Below are positions 35,305 through 46,753 of a stretch of 64,000 bases of DNA, piece by piece. Source of the stretch: Mycteria americana. Its lineage: Eukaryota > Chordata > Aves > Ciconiiformes > Ciconiidae. How positions within the stretch are numbered: the first letter of the stretch is position 1; every line of letters starts with the position of its first letter. The stretch lies in assembly GCF_035582795.1 (NCBI RefSeq), contig NC_134366.1, positions 29,373,661-29,437,660 of the forward strand, in the 5' to 3' direction. Under the pieces are notes generated by a model. The model ran no database searches and was not told the DNA's origin. It saw only the letters and a program-made list of their open reading frames with translations. Both the position numbers and the translations under genes were made by a program.

Positions 35305-37270
35305 ACACAAAAGCAGTGGTTCATTTATTTGTTTTGGAAGCTGTGTATGAAACACCATAGAATGAGATTAAAGTTTAATATTGTTCCAGATTTACATCTA
35401 GAATAATGTCAACCATGTATCTTTGACTAGTGTGCTATGTCTTCAAGAATAAGATAATCTCTTATCTATTGATTTTTGCATAACACTGTTCTAGGGAGGA
35501 GAAAAATCTAAAAATAGCTGAATGCTTAAATATGCTTTAAAAATAGCGTATTTTATTTCTGCATATGATGAGGTTTTTCTCTCTTCAGAGCATAGAAAAA
35601 AAAAATCCGTTAAGCGTTATTGGAAACTGTGTATCTGCTGCTGTGTTTGTGGTATGGCTAATTTCAAGTTATCTGTTGAAAATTATGAAAGCCATTAGAT
35701 GTTTCACTATGTGAAACTAAACTAAACCCCTAAAGGATGTGGTATAAATCTACTGACAGTCTTGGTTTCGTGTTGTTTTGTATGAGTCAAATGATTGTCA
35801 TTTGACTTGCAGAATAATTCTTTCCAGATGGGGGGGTGAGGGGGAGGGAGGAAGAAAGAATAATAATATTTAAATACATGTAAATCCTCCAAAGTCAGTG
35901 TTTACTGAAGAGCACTATGGCAATAACCAGCAAGAATGCTTTAGTGCTTATTATCAGTAAGTGGAAATTTAAGTTTTCAGCATCCCAAAGATTATAAGGT
36001 TTCGATGTGACTATGTTAAAAACATTAACTGAAAGTTAACTGAAAGTGCTGAAAGTCTGGAGCCTCAAAGGATGTAGTATCCCACCCTGCTATGAAAGTG
36101 CTTGCTGTCCTTCAGTCAGAAACGGCTTGGTTTCAGCCATTTCATCATCAGCTTGTCAGGCTTGCTAGGAAAAACTTTGTGACTGCCTTGTCCTCTAAAT
36201 GGATTTGCTGCAGCAGTTTCGGGCTGTCCTTGTGTGGGAGGGCATTCTTGTCTCGAGAGTTACTTTGACAAAAGCGTGTAGCTGGCCCTGAGAAGGTGTG
36301 ATGCAGCTTGTACCACGGGTAACTTTTTCACCATCCCTGTGAACCTAGGCCTCGCCTGGTTAGTTACGGTTGTGGTAACGTGCCGCTTCCACGTAAGCCA
36401 CGCTTCCAGGTTGTGTGCTCTATGTAATTCACTGCCTATGTCTTCCTCAAAGCCAAGACAAGCAGTCCGAAAAGTGCTGACAGTAGAGAGCTAATGAAAT
36501 AATTTTGCCTTGTGTCCCTGCTTTGTGACTAAAAGATCTTCCTCAACTTGAATGTTACCTTTTCTAGCAAGTCATGGCTCTAGAGATGGACTCTTCAGAG
36601 ACTGGAGGACTGTGTAAGGGGAGCCCTTGGCTGCTACGTATGCTGGGGGTAGGGGGCAACAGATAGTGACCTGCTTGTTTTAGGATGTAGGTTGCTGTCA
36701 GGGAAATGATTTATGGCTTCCTGAGAGATCAGCTCTTGGGAAGGGCCAGATATCGGCCCCAGGGTAGAGCCTCGGTATCTTCACAGTATTTAAACATGAG
36801 CCGGGAGTAATACAAAATAAACACAAGAAATTGGATGGATTAGAGATGTTGGCTGACATCGCAGTTGCAAGCGAAGACCACTGAGGCTTAGAAACTACCT
36901 CCTGGCCTTACTCTGTGGTAACGGATTGGTACCTTCATCTGTTACTTGAGGTAAAATCCAAGCATTGATGATGCTGACAGATGACTAGTAGAAAACAGCC
37001 TGGCTTGCTTTGCAAGATACAGCCATGCAAACACAAATTGGAAGCGACACAACTGGGAGGAAATAACCATAGTTCTGCAATGTGTTTCCAGAACCTAAAT
37101 GCAAGGGAAAAAGTGAGTAAAAGCTGGGAAAGTACAGCCGTTACTGGGATGTACACGTACAGCCATTCCTAGTTGGTGCTTGGCTAAAGGAAGTTGTTTG
37201 ATCAAAGATTGTCATGCAGTTAAAATATGTATATCTTGTCTCTGTTTGCATTAGTGTAACCGGTCCTGGA
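35305..37270. other. Intergenic, no gene recognised
   Basis: Convergent intergenic space downstream of GLCCI1. AT-rich to about 36,000 and then more balanced. No coding exon or recent repeat was recognised. Confidence 0.7.
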
Positions 37271-37690
37271 AAACTATCTAGTTCAGGAGAGACTGTAAAA
37301 GGCTGGAGAAGGCTCAGGGAAGAGTTCTAGGAATGAGTGAGGCACTGGAAAAAACACACAGCGAGGTTTTGTAGGAGTTCAACATGTTTAACTTAACAGT
37401 TGAGGAGTGACTTAGTTCCCGTTAGTAAATACCTACATAGGAAATACTTAGTAATGAGCTACCTAAATTTAACAGAGATGGAATACTAAATTTAAGCAGT
37501 AAGGAAATGAAGCTAGATGAATTCACACTGGGAATGTGGATTTATTTTAGCACTAAGGGTAATTAGGTACTGGGCCAACTTGCAAAGGTGGATTTTTTCA
37601 AGTACTGATATGTTTAAAATGAGATGATTTTACAAAGGATGTGCTCAAAGAAGATGTTTTTATAAGCCTTACTAACTCATGATTATTTGG
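37271..37690 (+). mobile_element. Old CR1-type LINE 3' fragment
   Basis: Heavily mutated sequence with the order and wording of an old sauropsid CR1 3' region. It runs from GAGAGACTGTAAAAGGCTGGAG, through GTTCAACATGTTTAACTTAAC and GAAGCTAGATGAATTCACAC, to GGGTAATTAGGTACTGGGCC. It has many stops and no usable ORF. The terminal octamers are not visible. Limits are approximate. Confidence 0.55.
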
Positions 37691-40029
37691 GGCTTTTTAC
37701 ATTTCAGTTGACTTTAAAGAGGTAGCTTTTTGTAACTACCTTAAGCATTCTTGCCTCACTGAAAAAGTAGCATGCGGCAATATTTTTAACTAGGGAATTA
37801 ACACTTTTTTTAAAAACTGTCTGGAATAGCTCTTTGAAGAGAATTTCCGGCTTCTGAAAATTTTTAGTTTGTTTCACACATGAATGAAGTCTCCAATAAA
37901 GAAGTAGTGGTTGAGTAGCTTTATAGTTGTTTTGATTTCTGTTGTCTCCTCAATAGCACCGTAATTTTTGAGAGATGGCAAGAAACTGGAGAGTAGGTAG
38001 TGTCTTTTTGGAGTGCAACAGGTCACAGAAATAATGTGTCACTCAAGTGGGGCTGATAGGAAGATGCTGATCGAGAAGGTAGAGTGTTTCCTCAGTAAAG
38101 ACCACATTGAAAGTGAGCGAACATGCAAGATAAACTGACAATTCAATTGACAACAAGAAAGAATAGCAATCAGATGAAGCTGGATAGAGAGATGACCCCT
38201 TTTTTAAGACGAACTTGAAATTTTATCTCGGGTTGTAACAAGTTCTGATGTTAAATTGGCTGCCTTGAGCTGTAGCCTGGAAGCTGAGATGCAGAGGAGC
38301 TGGAAGCCTGGGAGAAGAGGAAGTTGTGCAATTTTTTTTTTTTTTTTCCCCTTGAATCAGCGACTGAGCTTGTTAACAAAGCACAATTAGGCTAATAACT
38401 GCGCCTGTAGAAAAATAAGTTCTGGTTTTTAAATTTTTTTTTTTATTGTGTATGTGCATAGTGAAGTGTGTAGTTAAACTTTGCAGTTTTTTCTAGAACT
38501 GTTGGTTGAGAAATAGGGCTAGCTCAGGGCAACGCATGTTTAGTAATACCCATGGTAATCTATTTCTTGTACCCTTATTTTTACTTCTCCAAATAAACTG
38601 TAAGTAAATAGCGTTATCTAAATCCAGACCGCGAGGCGTAGCAGTCATGTTAATTAATTCTGGGTGTCTAACTGCTTACTGCAGGAAGAGATGAGATCTG
38701 GGAGCTCTTGAGCTTTTTGTGGAAGGAGGTTCTTCCTCCAAGGAGGAGAAAGCTGAAAGAAACTAGACTCCCTGTTAAGGTTTGGTGCCAAAAGGCAGGG
38801 TGATGCAATTACTCCTTTCTGATTTCTATTTGGATGTCGTCTTTCTAGTCCTGCCCTATCTCTGATACAGAGGTTTCTCAGGGAGTAAGCACCTCCCTTT
38901 ACGTAAGATTGGTGCTGTCTTTGGGCTTGTTACATAGGGAAGGAAAAACTCATTCTTGTGAAAAATTAAAGTAAGGGGGTTTCCTTTGGAAATGAAACAC
39001 TGTTTTTAGGAAATAGGGAAAAAAAAATGCTTGACTCTGCTTTTGTGATTCCTTTGGATTTTAATTCATTGTACCTCCTGAGAATGCTGAAAAACATACA
39101 GCATTTTGGTGTGTCAGTCACTGAAAAAATAAGAATTTTCAGGTGTAGCCTTACATCTCTATGCCAGTACAGAGATGGTACCATACTACAGGTGTTCACT
39201 GCGTGGTTTTATTTTGGATGGGGCACGTGCGTGTATTTTAAGGATTGCCACCTCGTTCAGGGGCTCTTGTTCATGAAATGACATTGGGTACAATGGTGGA
39301 CGTGTTTTCTGTTCTAGTGAAGAATGCCAAGGAGAGAGTTTAGACACTTTTTGAATTCAGTACCTAAGAAATCTGCTTCCCTCTAGGGAGGACTTTCTGT
39401 TCTGACCCAGTTCTGGAGGGGAATACTAAACCCTTGGGGGCGGGGAGGAGATGAGGATGGTGGTAGTAGGTCTTTCACTTCCTAAGCAATGGGAAAGCAA
39501 AGGCAGCCTAGGCCCTACCTGTACCTGATTGGAGAGTAACCTTGTATGTGTGTATTTGTATGTACAGGATGTTCTTTGGGTTAGGAAGAGAGTGGATACC
39601 TTAATACTCCAGAGGAGCATTAGCCTAGATAAGTGTCATTCGTTCTCCAGATCAGGCCATCTATAGATTGCAGTCTCTTTGGTGGCATCCTACTGAAAGG
39701 CTGTTGAATGCAGCACTGGAGCGTGATTTGGTTTTGTATCCAGTAAGTGAGAAAATGTATCAACTAGACTGCACAACAAACTAGAAACTCAGGGGAAAAA
39801 AAAACTTGTTTGGGAATCCTGTGAGTACTTCAGCGTGGGGCACCCCAGCAGCCTAGGGTCTTTGGTACTTGCGTAGGTGCCCTGTGGTGCCTGTGGAAAT
39901 ACACTGAGGGAAACTAAATGTCTAAAGATTTATGTGCCTTCAGGATTAGGGACTGTTGCATAGAGTTGTAAGAATATTCTGGATGTGGAAAGTCAATTTG
40001 TGGATCAAATTTGATCAAAAATGTCATAA
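37691..40029. other. Intergenic, no gene recognised
   Basis: No coding exon was recognised. It contains poly-T runs near 38,332-38,348 and 38,437. The ORFs of 60-85 codons on both strands look like chance. Confidence 0.65.
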
Positions 40030-41880
40030 CTGTCATAAATGGCAGCTGGAGCAGGTTCCTCAGGCAGTGTCCAGTCAGGTTTGGCATATCTCCAGGGTCA
40101 GAGACTCCATGACCTCCCTGGGCAAGCTGTTCCAGTGTTCGACTACACTCACAGTAAAAAGAGTAATTTGGTATGTTTACATGGAATTTCCTGCATTTCA
40201 GTTTGTGCCCATTGTCTCTGGGCACCACTGAGAAAAGTCTGGCTCCATCTTTTTTGACACCAGTCCCCCTCTTCCCATTTCAGATATTGATCCACATGGA
40301 TAAGATTCCCCCCTGAGCCTTCTACAGTGCTGAGTAGAGAGGAGGGATTCAGCTTGGAGCAGGTGATCCTTGAAAATCAACCAGGTCTCTTGGACTCCTT
40401 TCCAGGGCTGTATCCCATGGGATTTTTCCAAGCAGGTCCCCGAAGGAGCCAAAGTGTGCTCTCCTAAAGTCCACGGTTGTGATCCTGCTTTTTGCTTTTC
40501 CCCCTTCCTCTCTGGATCCTAAACTTCACCGTCTTGTGGTAACTTTGGCCAAGGCTGCGCCCAGCCTCCATGTTCCTGACCAGTTGTTCTTTGTAGGTAT
40601 GAGCTCTAGCTGAGCATCTCCCCTCACCAGCTCCTTGACTGACTCTGTCAGGAAGTTATCAGGGTACTGCAGAAACCTCCTGGGCTGCTGGTCTCCTGCT
40701 GTGTTGTCCCTCCGGCAGATCTCGGGGTGGTTCAAGGCCCCCAGGGCACAGGGCCTGTGAATGTGAGGCGTCTTCCAGCTGTCTGAAGAAGGCCTCATCT
40801 CCTCCCTTGTGATCAGGTGGTCTGTAGCAGACACTCACCACAATGCTGCCCCTGTTGGTCTGCCCTCTAATCCTGACTCTCAGCTGGTTTACCACAGATC
40901 CCAAGGTCATCCCGAGGCATCCATGCCTTCCCAGTACTCTCCCACATAAAGCTACCCCTCCTCACCATCCTGGCCAGTCCTACCTGAAGAGCCCCTATCC
41001 AGCCATGGCAGTGCTCCAGTTGTGTACGCTGTCCCACCACAATTCCCTGATCCCAGGGAGGTCAGAGCCCTGCAACTGCATGCAGGCCTCTTAACGCCTC
41101 CTGTTTGCTCCCCAGGCTGCGTGCGTTAGCTTACAGCCCCTTCGGGGACCTCCCCGATCTCCCAGAAGCGCTGGGAGAGCTCCCCACAGTGCTGTTGTCT
41201 GGGCACTTTGCTTATTCGGGCTCAGCTGGGGTGAGCCCCTATTTTGTTGATCTCTGAGGTCTGTCTTGACCACATCACCCTGCACCCTTTGTTTGCCAAA
41301 CCTTTGTCACTCCATCATGGGTCTGTGGGCCGGAGAGGCCTTGGCAGTGTCTCATAACATCCCAGATCCAAGTCCCCAGCGAGCTGCAGACCTCCCCAGA
41401 TGAGAGGTCGGGTTGGCAGCAGGGAGCTGCCCGCTGCTGTCAGTCGCTGCTGCCTCCTGGTATGGCTGCATGGCTCAGGCCTGGCAGGCGCAGCGGCTTT
41501 GTGGGACACAGCTCCCAGCCCGCTGCCTGCTCCCAGGGCACTGGCACTGTTCTGGAGATGCCGATCTGCAGGTGGAGCAGGAGCTGTCCTCCTGGTGCCA
41601 GAAGTCACCAGCTCCCAGCCTCTGCCATCATGGGAGTCTCTGTTTCCCAACCCGATAAGCACGGGCTCTGCCTGCCCCTCCTGCGTGGCAGTCTCCTTTC
41701 TGCCGTCTCTGATGGCCGGGAGAGGTTTCCTCCTTCTCACTGCAAACCGAGAGGATGTGACCTGGCCTCCTGCAGCCTTTGGGACCTAAGGCAGGCAGCG
41801 TCGCGGTGGTGTTTCAGCTCTGGCAGCAAGCTGGGGACAGGAACCGTCGTGAGCCACGGTAAGACTGGCCCCGAGCTACT
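40030..41880 (-). mobile_element. CR1 LINE, long copy with RT region deleted
   Basis: A minus-strand CR1 copy. Reading 5' to 3' on the - strand: a GC-rich 5' segment at about 41,740-41,315 (VTSGTRRTAPAPP); the endonuclease start at about 41,130-41,000 (NARSLGSKQEALRG, then LWWDSVHNWSTAMAG, the counterpart of the CR1 ITETWWDSSHDW motif); the endonuclease core at 40,910-40,526 (RVRIRGQTNRGSIVVSVCYR, PPDHKGGDEAFFRQLEDASH), broken by frameshifts; then the linker (GVQETWLIFKDHLLQAE) at about 40,390. It then jumps directly to 3' tail sequence (about 40,330-40,040). The reverse transcriptase region expected between linker and tail is missing. The copy is dead, with many stops and frameshifts. The outer limits, and the terminal octamers at the left end, are uncertain. 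Confidence 0.85.
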
Positions 41881-44238
41881 TGATGCTGTCGTGGGTCAGG
41901 CTTTTTTTTTTTTTTTTTTTAATATGCCCTGGGGCAGAAACTTAGGCACCTTGACAGAGATTTTGTCCATGCTGATGGTGTGTACATTGGATTAAGTCTT
42001 CCCTGCGGAGAGGCACTTGCTTCATTTTGGCAGTCCTCCCTGTGGAAAGGAACTTGTTTTGTTTCAGCGATGCTACACAACAGGAGGACTTATTTCGGAG
42101 CCATAAAAGCATTTTCCTGTATCTTAAAACACTTTCCTTTTTTCCCTTGGATTTCAGCCATCAAAGAAAACACCACTATGTACCTCAACCTCAATTAAGT
42201 CCCTCCATTAGATACTTCACGTGTTTACGGGGAACGGAGAGGGAACCCCAACCACTTACAGGCAGGCTGTACTGTTCATTAAAAACCACCCCAGCACAGA
42301 CAGTTCAATCTGCTCCTGCAAATCTCAAGTAGGAAAATGACCCATTATGGATTTTTAGTGTTTTCCGATTGCATTTAATGTTTCCTAACAGGATGGGCTG
42401 TTAAAAATGGGAGGGGGCAAGAGGAGGGGCTTGAAGCAGTGTCAGTGCAGGCTTTCTTCCTGAATGCCTCTGTTTGCTTTTTAGTCTTGTTTCCCTTTAT
42501 ACTTTGTTTTGGCAATGTTCCCATGACTTAAACTGCAAGCTGTGAGATGGACCTGCGCTCTCTGAGGTCCATCCAGCCTTTGAAGCACAGCGATATTAAC
42601 TAATGTATGTATGTGGCAAAGGCTGGTGAAGCCAAGAGCTCTCCTACCTCCAAGGAGACCCAGATCACTTCCCTTAAAAATGAAAGGAAAAGCTGCAAAG
42701 TGCTCAGTGTGGGAGGGGGAGGGGAGGTTAACGGTGGACAAAAGGAAGATTTCGTTTAAGGCTTTTTGTGATTATTATTTCCCTACATGAAGAGCAGTAA
42801 CAGCTGTGTATAGCCTGCAGGTAAGCTTGGCTGTGGTTTGGTGACAAGTAGAGGTGACCACAGGCCCTCCCGAAGGGCTCTGGTAGCCCTGCTGCCAGCA
42901 TCTCCCCATTGTGCAGGCTCACGTGCCTGTGTGACCTCTGCTGCCTCAAACATTTTTTTTTTCTTTCCTTTTTTTTTCTGGGCCAAGTTTTCAGCCAGAT
43001 CAGTGCCATTACAGGCTCTTCTTTCAGTTGGAAAGGGCCTGCTAGGACACCATGGGGTGGTGGCCCACATTTAGATGGGTTTGGGATGCTCATGGACCTG
43101 AGCGCTGAGCAGGCTTCTGTGACTTAACAGCACAGGCTGGCGTTTTTGGGGAAAAGCCTTGAATTGCTCATGTGCCTCTGGCTCCTTTGCAGCCCTGGCT
43201 GTTGTCACCAAATGCAGGGACAACCTCGCAGATGGGTTAGATGGGCGCAAGACCCAGCTGAACCGTAGATCTGAAAAATCCCTCCAGGGCTTGTCTCATT
43301 CTTCAGAATCTCTGTTGTCTTCTAAAAATCAAATCAAACTACTGCCCTGCCATGGTGAGCGTCGCTCTCTGTTGTCAGACTTTTGGTGTTCTGAAGCTCT
43401 GGTACTCAAGTTCAAGGCAGAGATGATCATGGAAGACCACACACGCTGCCTAAACAGTCCAGGAAAATATGCAGCTGTAACAGCAAAGCAGTTACTTCCG
43501 TGGCCTGTGATTTTAATTTCTGTATTTTATGTGTCAAGGGTTTATTCTGAGGATTGCACTTGGAAAAATAGTAGGCATTTGGTTTTTTTTTCCTTGTCGG
43601 ATCCTGCTCCTGTTACACTCAGCATGCTTGTTTCCTGCAGCCAGCTGTTACCCACCCACCTAAGTGGAGACAGGGTGGATGATTTCATTGTGTAGCGCTT
43701 TTAATTCCCCCCCCCTTTCCCCCCTCCCCAGACTGTTGATGACGCATATGGCTCCCAGCACCTGTCCTGGGGCCTTTCCTACTGCCATAATAGCTATGGA
43801 AGTCCAAAATAAAAGAAACACCCTACAGAGTAGGTTTCTGGGCTAGATGAAAGACTTTTGTTTAAAGAGAAGGCTGGCTGTAACTTCTTTAACAGCTTAG
43901 GTAGATCTGCAGTCACTTCTAAAAGCCCTTATCTACTTTTTTTTCCTCCTTTTTTTTTCTAGTATTCATTACCTATAAAGATTCCAACAGCAACCAGTGT
44001 AAATAGCTGGCAGGTAGAATGAGCCAGACCTTTACCTCCAAGCTACAGCATGCTTCTCTTTTTAATTTAAATTTTGTAATTTTTTTGAAAGCAGCCAAAA
44101 CTTCATACCCTTCCACTGTGAATTAATTACAAGGTTGGGCACATCAAGCTTTCGCTATGGTACAACAGAGTTAAAAGTTGATGCCGTTGATGGGAGTTGC
44201 ACGCTGCTCCCTGGCGAATGGCGGCCTCCTCACTTCAG
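41881..44238. other. Intergenic, no gene recognised
   Basis: GC-richer intergenic DNA with a T19 run (41902-41920) and further pyrimidine runs near 42,950-42,980. A 178-codon frame (43159-43695, +) starts with TTG and has no recognisable domain or splice structure, so I do not call it a gene. Confidence 0.65.
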
Positions 44239-44691
44239 CATAGACTCACAGACTGGTTTGGGTCGGAAGGGACCTTAAAGATCATCTAAGTCCAACCCCC
44301 CTCCCCCCGCCATGGACATCTTTCACTAGATCAGGCTGTCAAAGCCTCATCCAACCTGACCTTGAACACTTAAAACGAATAGGGCATTTGCAACTTCCCT
44401 GGGCAACCAATTTCAGTGTCTCACCACCCTCACTGTAAAAAATTTCTACCCTACCCTCTTTCAGTTCAAAGCTGTTGCCCCTTTTCCTCAGGCCCTGGTA
44501 AAAATTCTCTCTCGGCCTTTCTTATACACCCCCTTTGTATATTGAAAGGCCGCAATAAGGTGTCCCCAGAGCCTTCTCTTCTCCAGGCTGAACAAGCCCA
44601 ACGCTCTCAGCCTTTCTTCATCGCAGAGGTGTTGCAGCCCTCTGACCATTTTTGTGGCTCTCCTTTGGACCTGCTCCAGCAGGTCTAACAT
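44239..44691 (-). mobile_element. CR1 LINE 3' fragment
   Basis: A minus-strand CR1. The left end is the CR1 3' end (TAGACTCACAGACTGGTTTG, then GGTCGGAAGGGACCTTAAAG). At 44,691-44,488 the - strand encodes MLDLLEQVQRRATKMVRGLQ and then [20 protein letters not shown], the C-terminal end of CR1 ORF2. It is 5'-truncated, as most CR1 copies are. It lies in opposite orientation to the copy at 46,226. Confidence 0.9.
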
Positions 44692-46225
44692 GGTGGGTGG
44701 GCTCCTGTGCAGGCAAATACCTTGTGTTACTTAAAGGGAAGATTATACTGGTTTCTAATTAGTCAATGAGGGGAAAAGTCAATTTTATGCTCAGGAGAGC
44801 ACTGTTAATGAACATCTGGGTAATGGGCTGATTGACTGCAAAGCCAGTCTGCCTTGGGGCTGGAGGCCCTGATGGTTACCCAAGGCAAAACTTGCTGAAC
44901 CTGCAGGGCCTGTTTGGCCACGGTACCCTTCCTTACTGTCACTGGAGCGTCTCTGTGTGTGCACGCACACGGTATTGGCCTCACTCGCTATGCGGCATCG
45001 CAGCCGGGCTGTGCGGGCTAAGCACATGCCGAAGGAGGCCGGCAGCCCCCACGGTGGGAAGCAGCTGGTTTGTAGCTAGTTTGCCAATGCAGTGCTAGAC
45101 TGTCTCAGCACTTCTGCTTCCCGGCTGAGGCAAACCCTTTGCTGCTTGGCTGTTGGCAAGCCTAGTTGTTGCTCTGCTTCCTGCCTTCCCATATGGTGGC
45201 TTGTTTAAAAATAAGACATTTACAAGGAGCAGAAATTGTAAAAGTAGGCTACGCAGAGGGGGATTTACAGTAAATGTTAGATGAAGTAGTGTGCCTAGGT
45301 TGCAGCGAGGGCTCAACTTCAGGTTATTTACACGCCCATAGTGGTAAAAACCTAGAAATACGCTGGGTCTCTGCCTGGCCATGGCTTCCTGTGGCAGTTC
45401 AGCTCCTGCAACTATTCCTCACTGATGAGGTGAGCCAGAGCAGCTGCAGGCTGCCCAGCTCAGCAGGGCCTCCCTACGCTGCCCAGCTCCTCCTTGCCGA
45501 CCTGCCCCGGTGCCTCTCATCCAGGGAGGAGAAAGCAGATGGGTACTGGACCGAGTGGGAGGAAGCAGCAAGTGCATGCTAGGCAGAAGAGAAGGGAGCT
45601 TGAAAAAGTGAGGAGGGACCCAACATGGGCAGCTGCACCTTTACCATGTCGATGTCTTGCTGCTACTCTGAGTAATCATCTTTGGGAACTGCACTGAGAG
45701 AAGACAGGACCTTCCAGCTCTTCTTCCTTTGCCCTGGGGTTGTTTCACCCCCCATGCTCTCAGCAGCAAGCATGGACAGCACAACCACCATTCATTCCCC
45801 AGTGGTGCTCACCCAGTATCCCCTGGCACCTGCAGTGGGAGTTGATGGTAGATGGCAAATGGTAGTGGCAGACTCCAGGAAAACTCAGCACCTGGGTGCT
45901 GTGTCCTCATGTCAACCTCCTGCTCTCCTGAGACTTTCTAGGCTCAGATCCTGGAGCAGTTCAGGGCTTGTAGGCCTGCTGCTATTCCCACTTGGAGCAA
46001 AGCTGCTGCTGGTGCTGCTTCTCCACTCACAGTCACCTTGTTGCTTAGGTGGTCCTGTTTTTTCTAGCACATGCATCCCCTAACATTTGAAGGGCATCCA
46101 TTTAAAAAAGGTTGTGTGGGGAAGGCAGGTGGCTGCTTGTGGTCCTGCTTTGAAGTACATCAATGTCATGCCCATGCAATATTGGATATGGAAACAGCAG
46201 AAGGGAACAAAGTCAGTCATATTCT
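44692..46225. other. Intergenic between two CR1 copies
   Basis: Relatively GC-rich sequence with several 60-130-codon ORFs on both strands, none with recognisable domains. No gene called. Confidence 0.6.
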
Positions 46226-46753
46226 ACGATGTTGGAAGTAAAGTTCAGTTTTGGGCCCCCCACTACAAGAGAGACATTGAGGTGCTGGAGCGTGTCCAGA
46301 GAAGGGCAACAAAGCCAGTGAAGGGTCTGGAGCACAAGTCTGATGAGGAGCAGCTGAGGGAACTGGGATTGTTTAGTCTGGAGAAGAGGAGGCTGAGGGG
46401 AGACCTTATCGTTCTCTTCAACTACCTGAAAGGAGGTTGTAGAGAGGTGGGGGTCGGTCTCTTCTCCCAGGTAACAAGTGATAGGACAAGAGGAAATGGC
46501 CTCAAGTTGTGCCAGGGGAGGTTTAGACTGGATATTAGGAAATTTTTCTTCACTGAAAGGGTTATCAACCATTGGAACAGGCTGCCCAGGGAAGTGGTTG
46601 AGTCACCGTCCCTGGAGGTATTTAAAAGACATTTGGATGAGGTGCTTAGGGACATGGTGTAGTGGTGGTCTTGGTAGTGTTAGGTTTACAGTTGGACTCA
46701 ATGATCTTAAAGGTCTTTTCCAACCTAAATGATTCTGTGATTCTGTGATTCTA
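46226..46753 (+). mobile_element. CR1 LINE 3' fragment with octamer tail
   Basis: A plus-strand CR1 3' end with little decay. The frame stays open to 46,662 and encodes the ORF2 C-terminus: [60 protein letters not shown]. After the stop come the 3' UTR (GGACTCAATGATCTTAAAGG) and the avian CR1 signature octamers, GATTCTGTGATTCTGTGATTCT at about 46,731-46,752. It is 5'-truncated. It looks like the youngest repeat in the window. Confidence 0.95.

Noticed and set aside
41462..41995. 177-codon plus-strand ORF and overlapping 129-codon ORF
   Set aside because: Both run antisense to the 5' part of the CR1 copy, whose coding direction is minus. The GC-rich sequence gives chance open frames.
43159..43695. 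178-codon plus-strand ORF
   Set aside because: It starts at TTG, has no domain I recognise, and no splice or poly(A) structure around it. Not supported as a gene.
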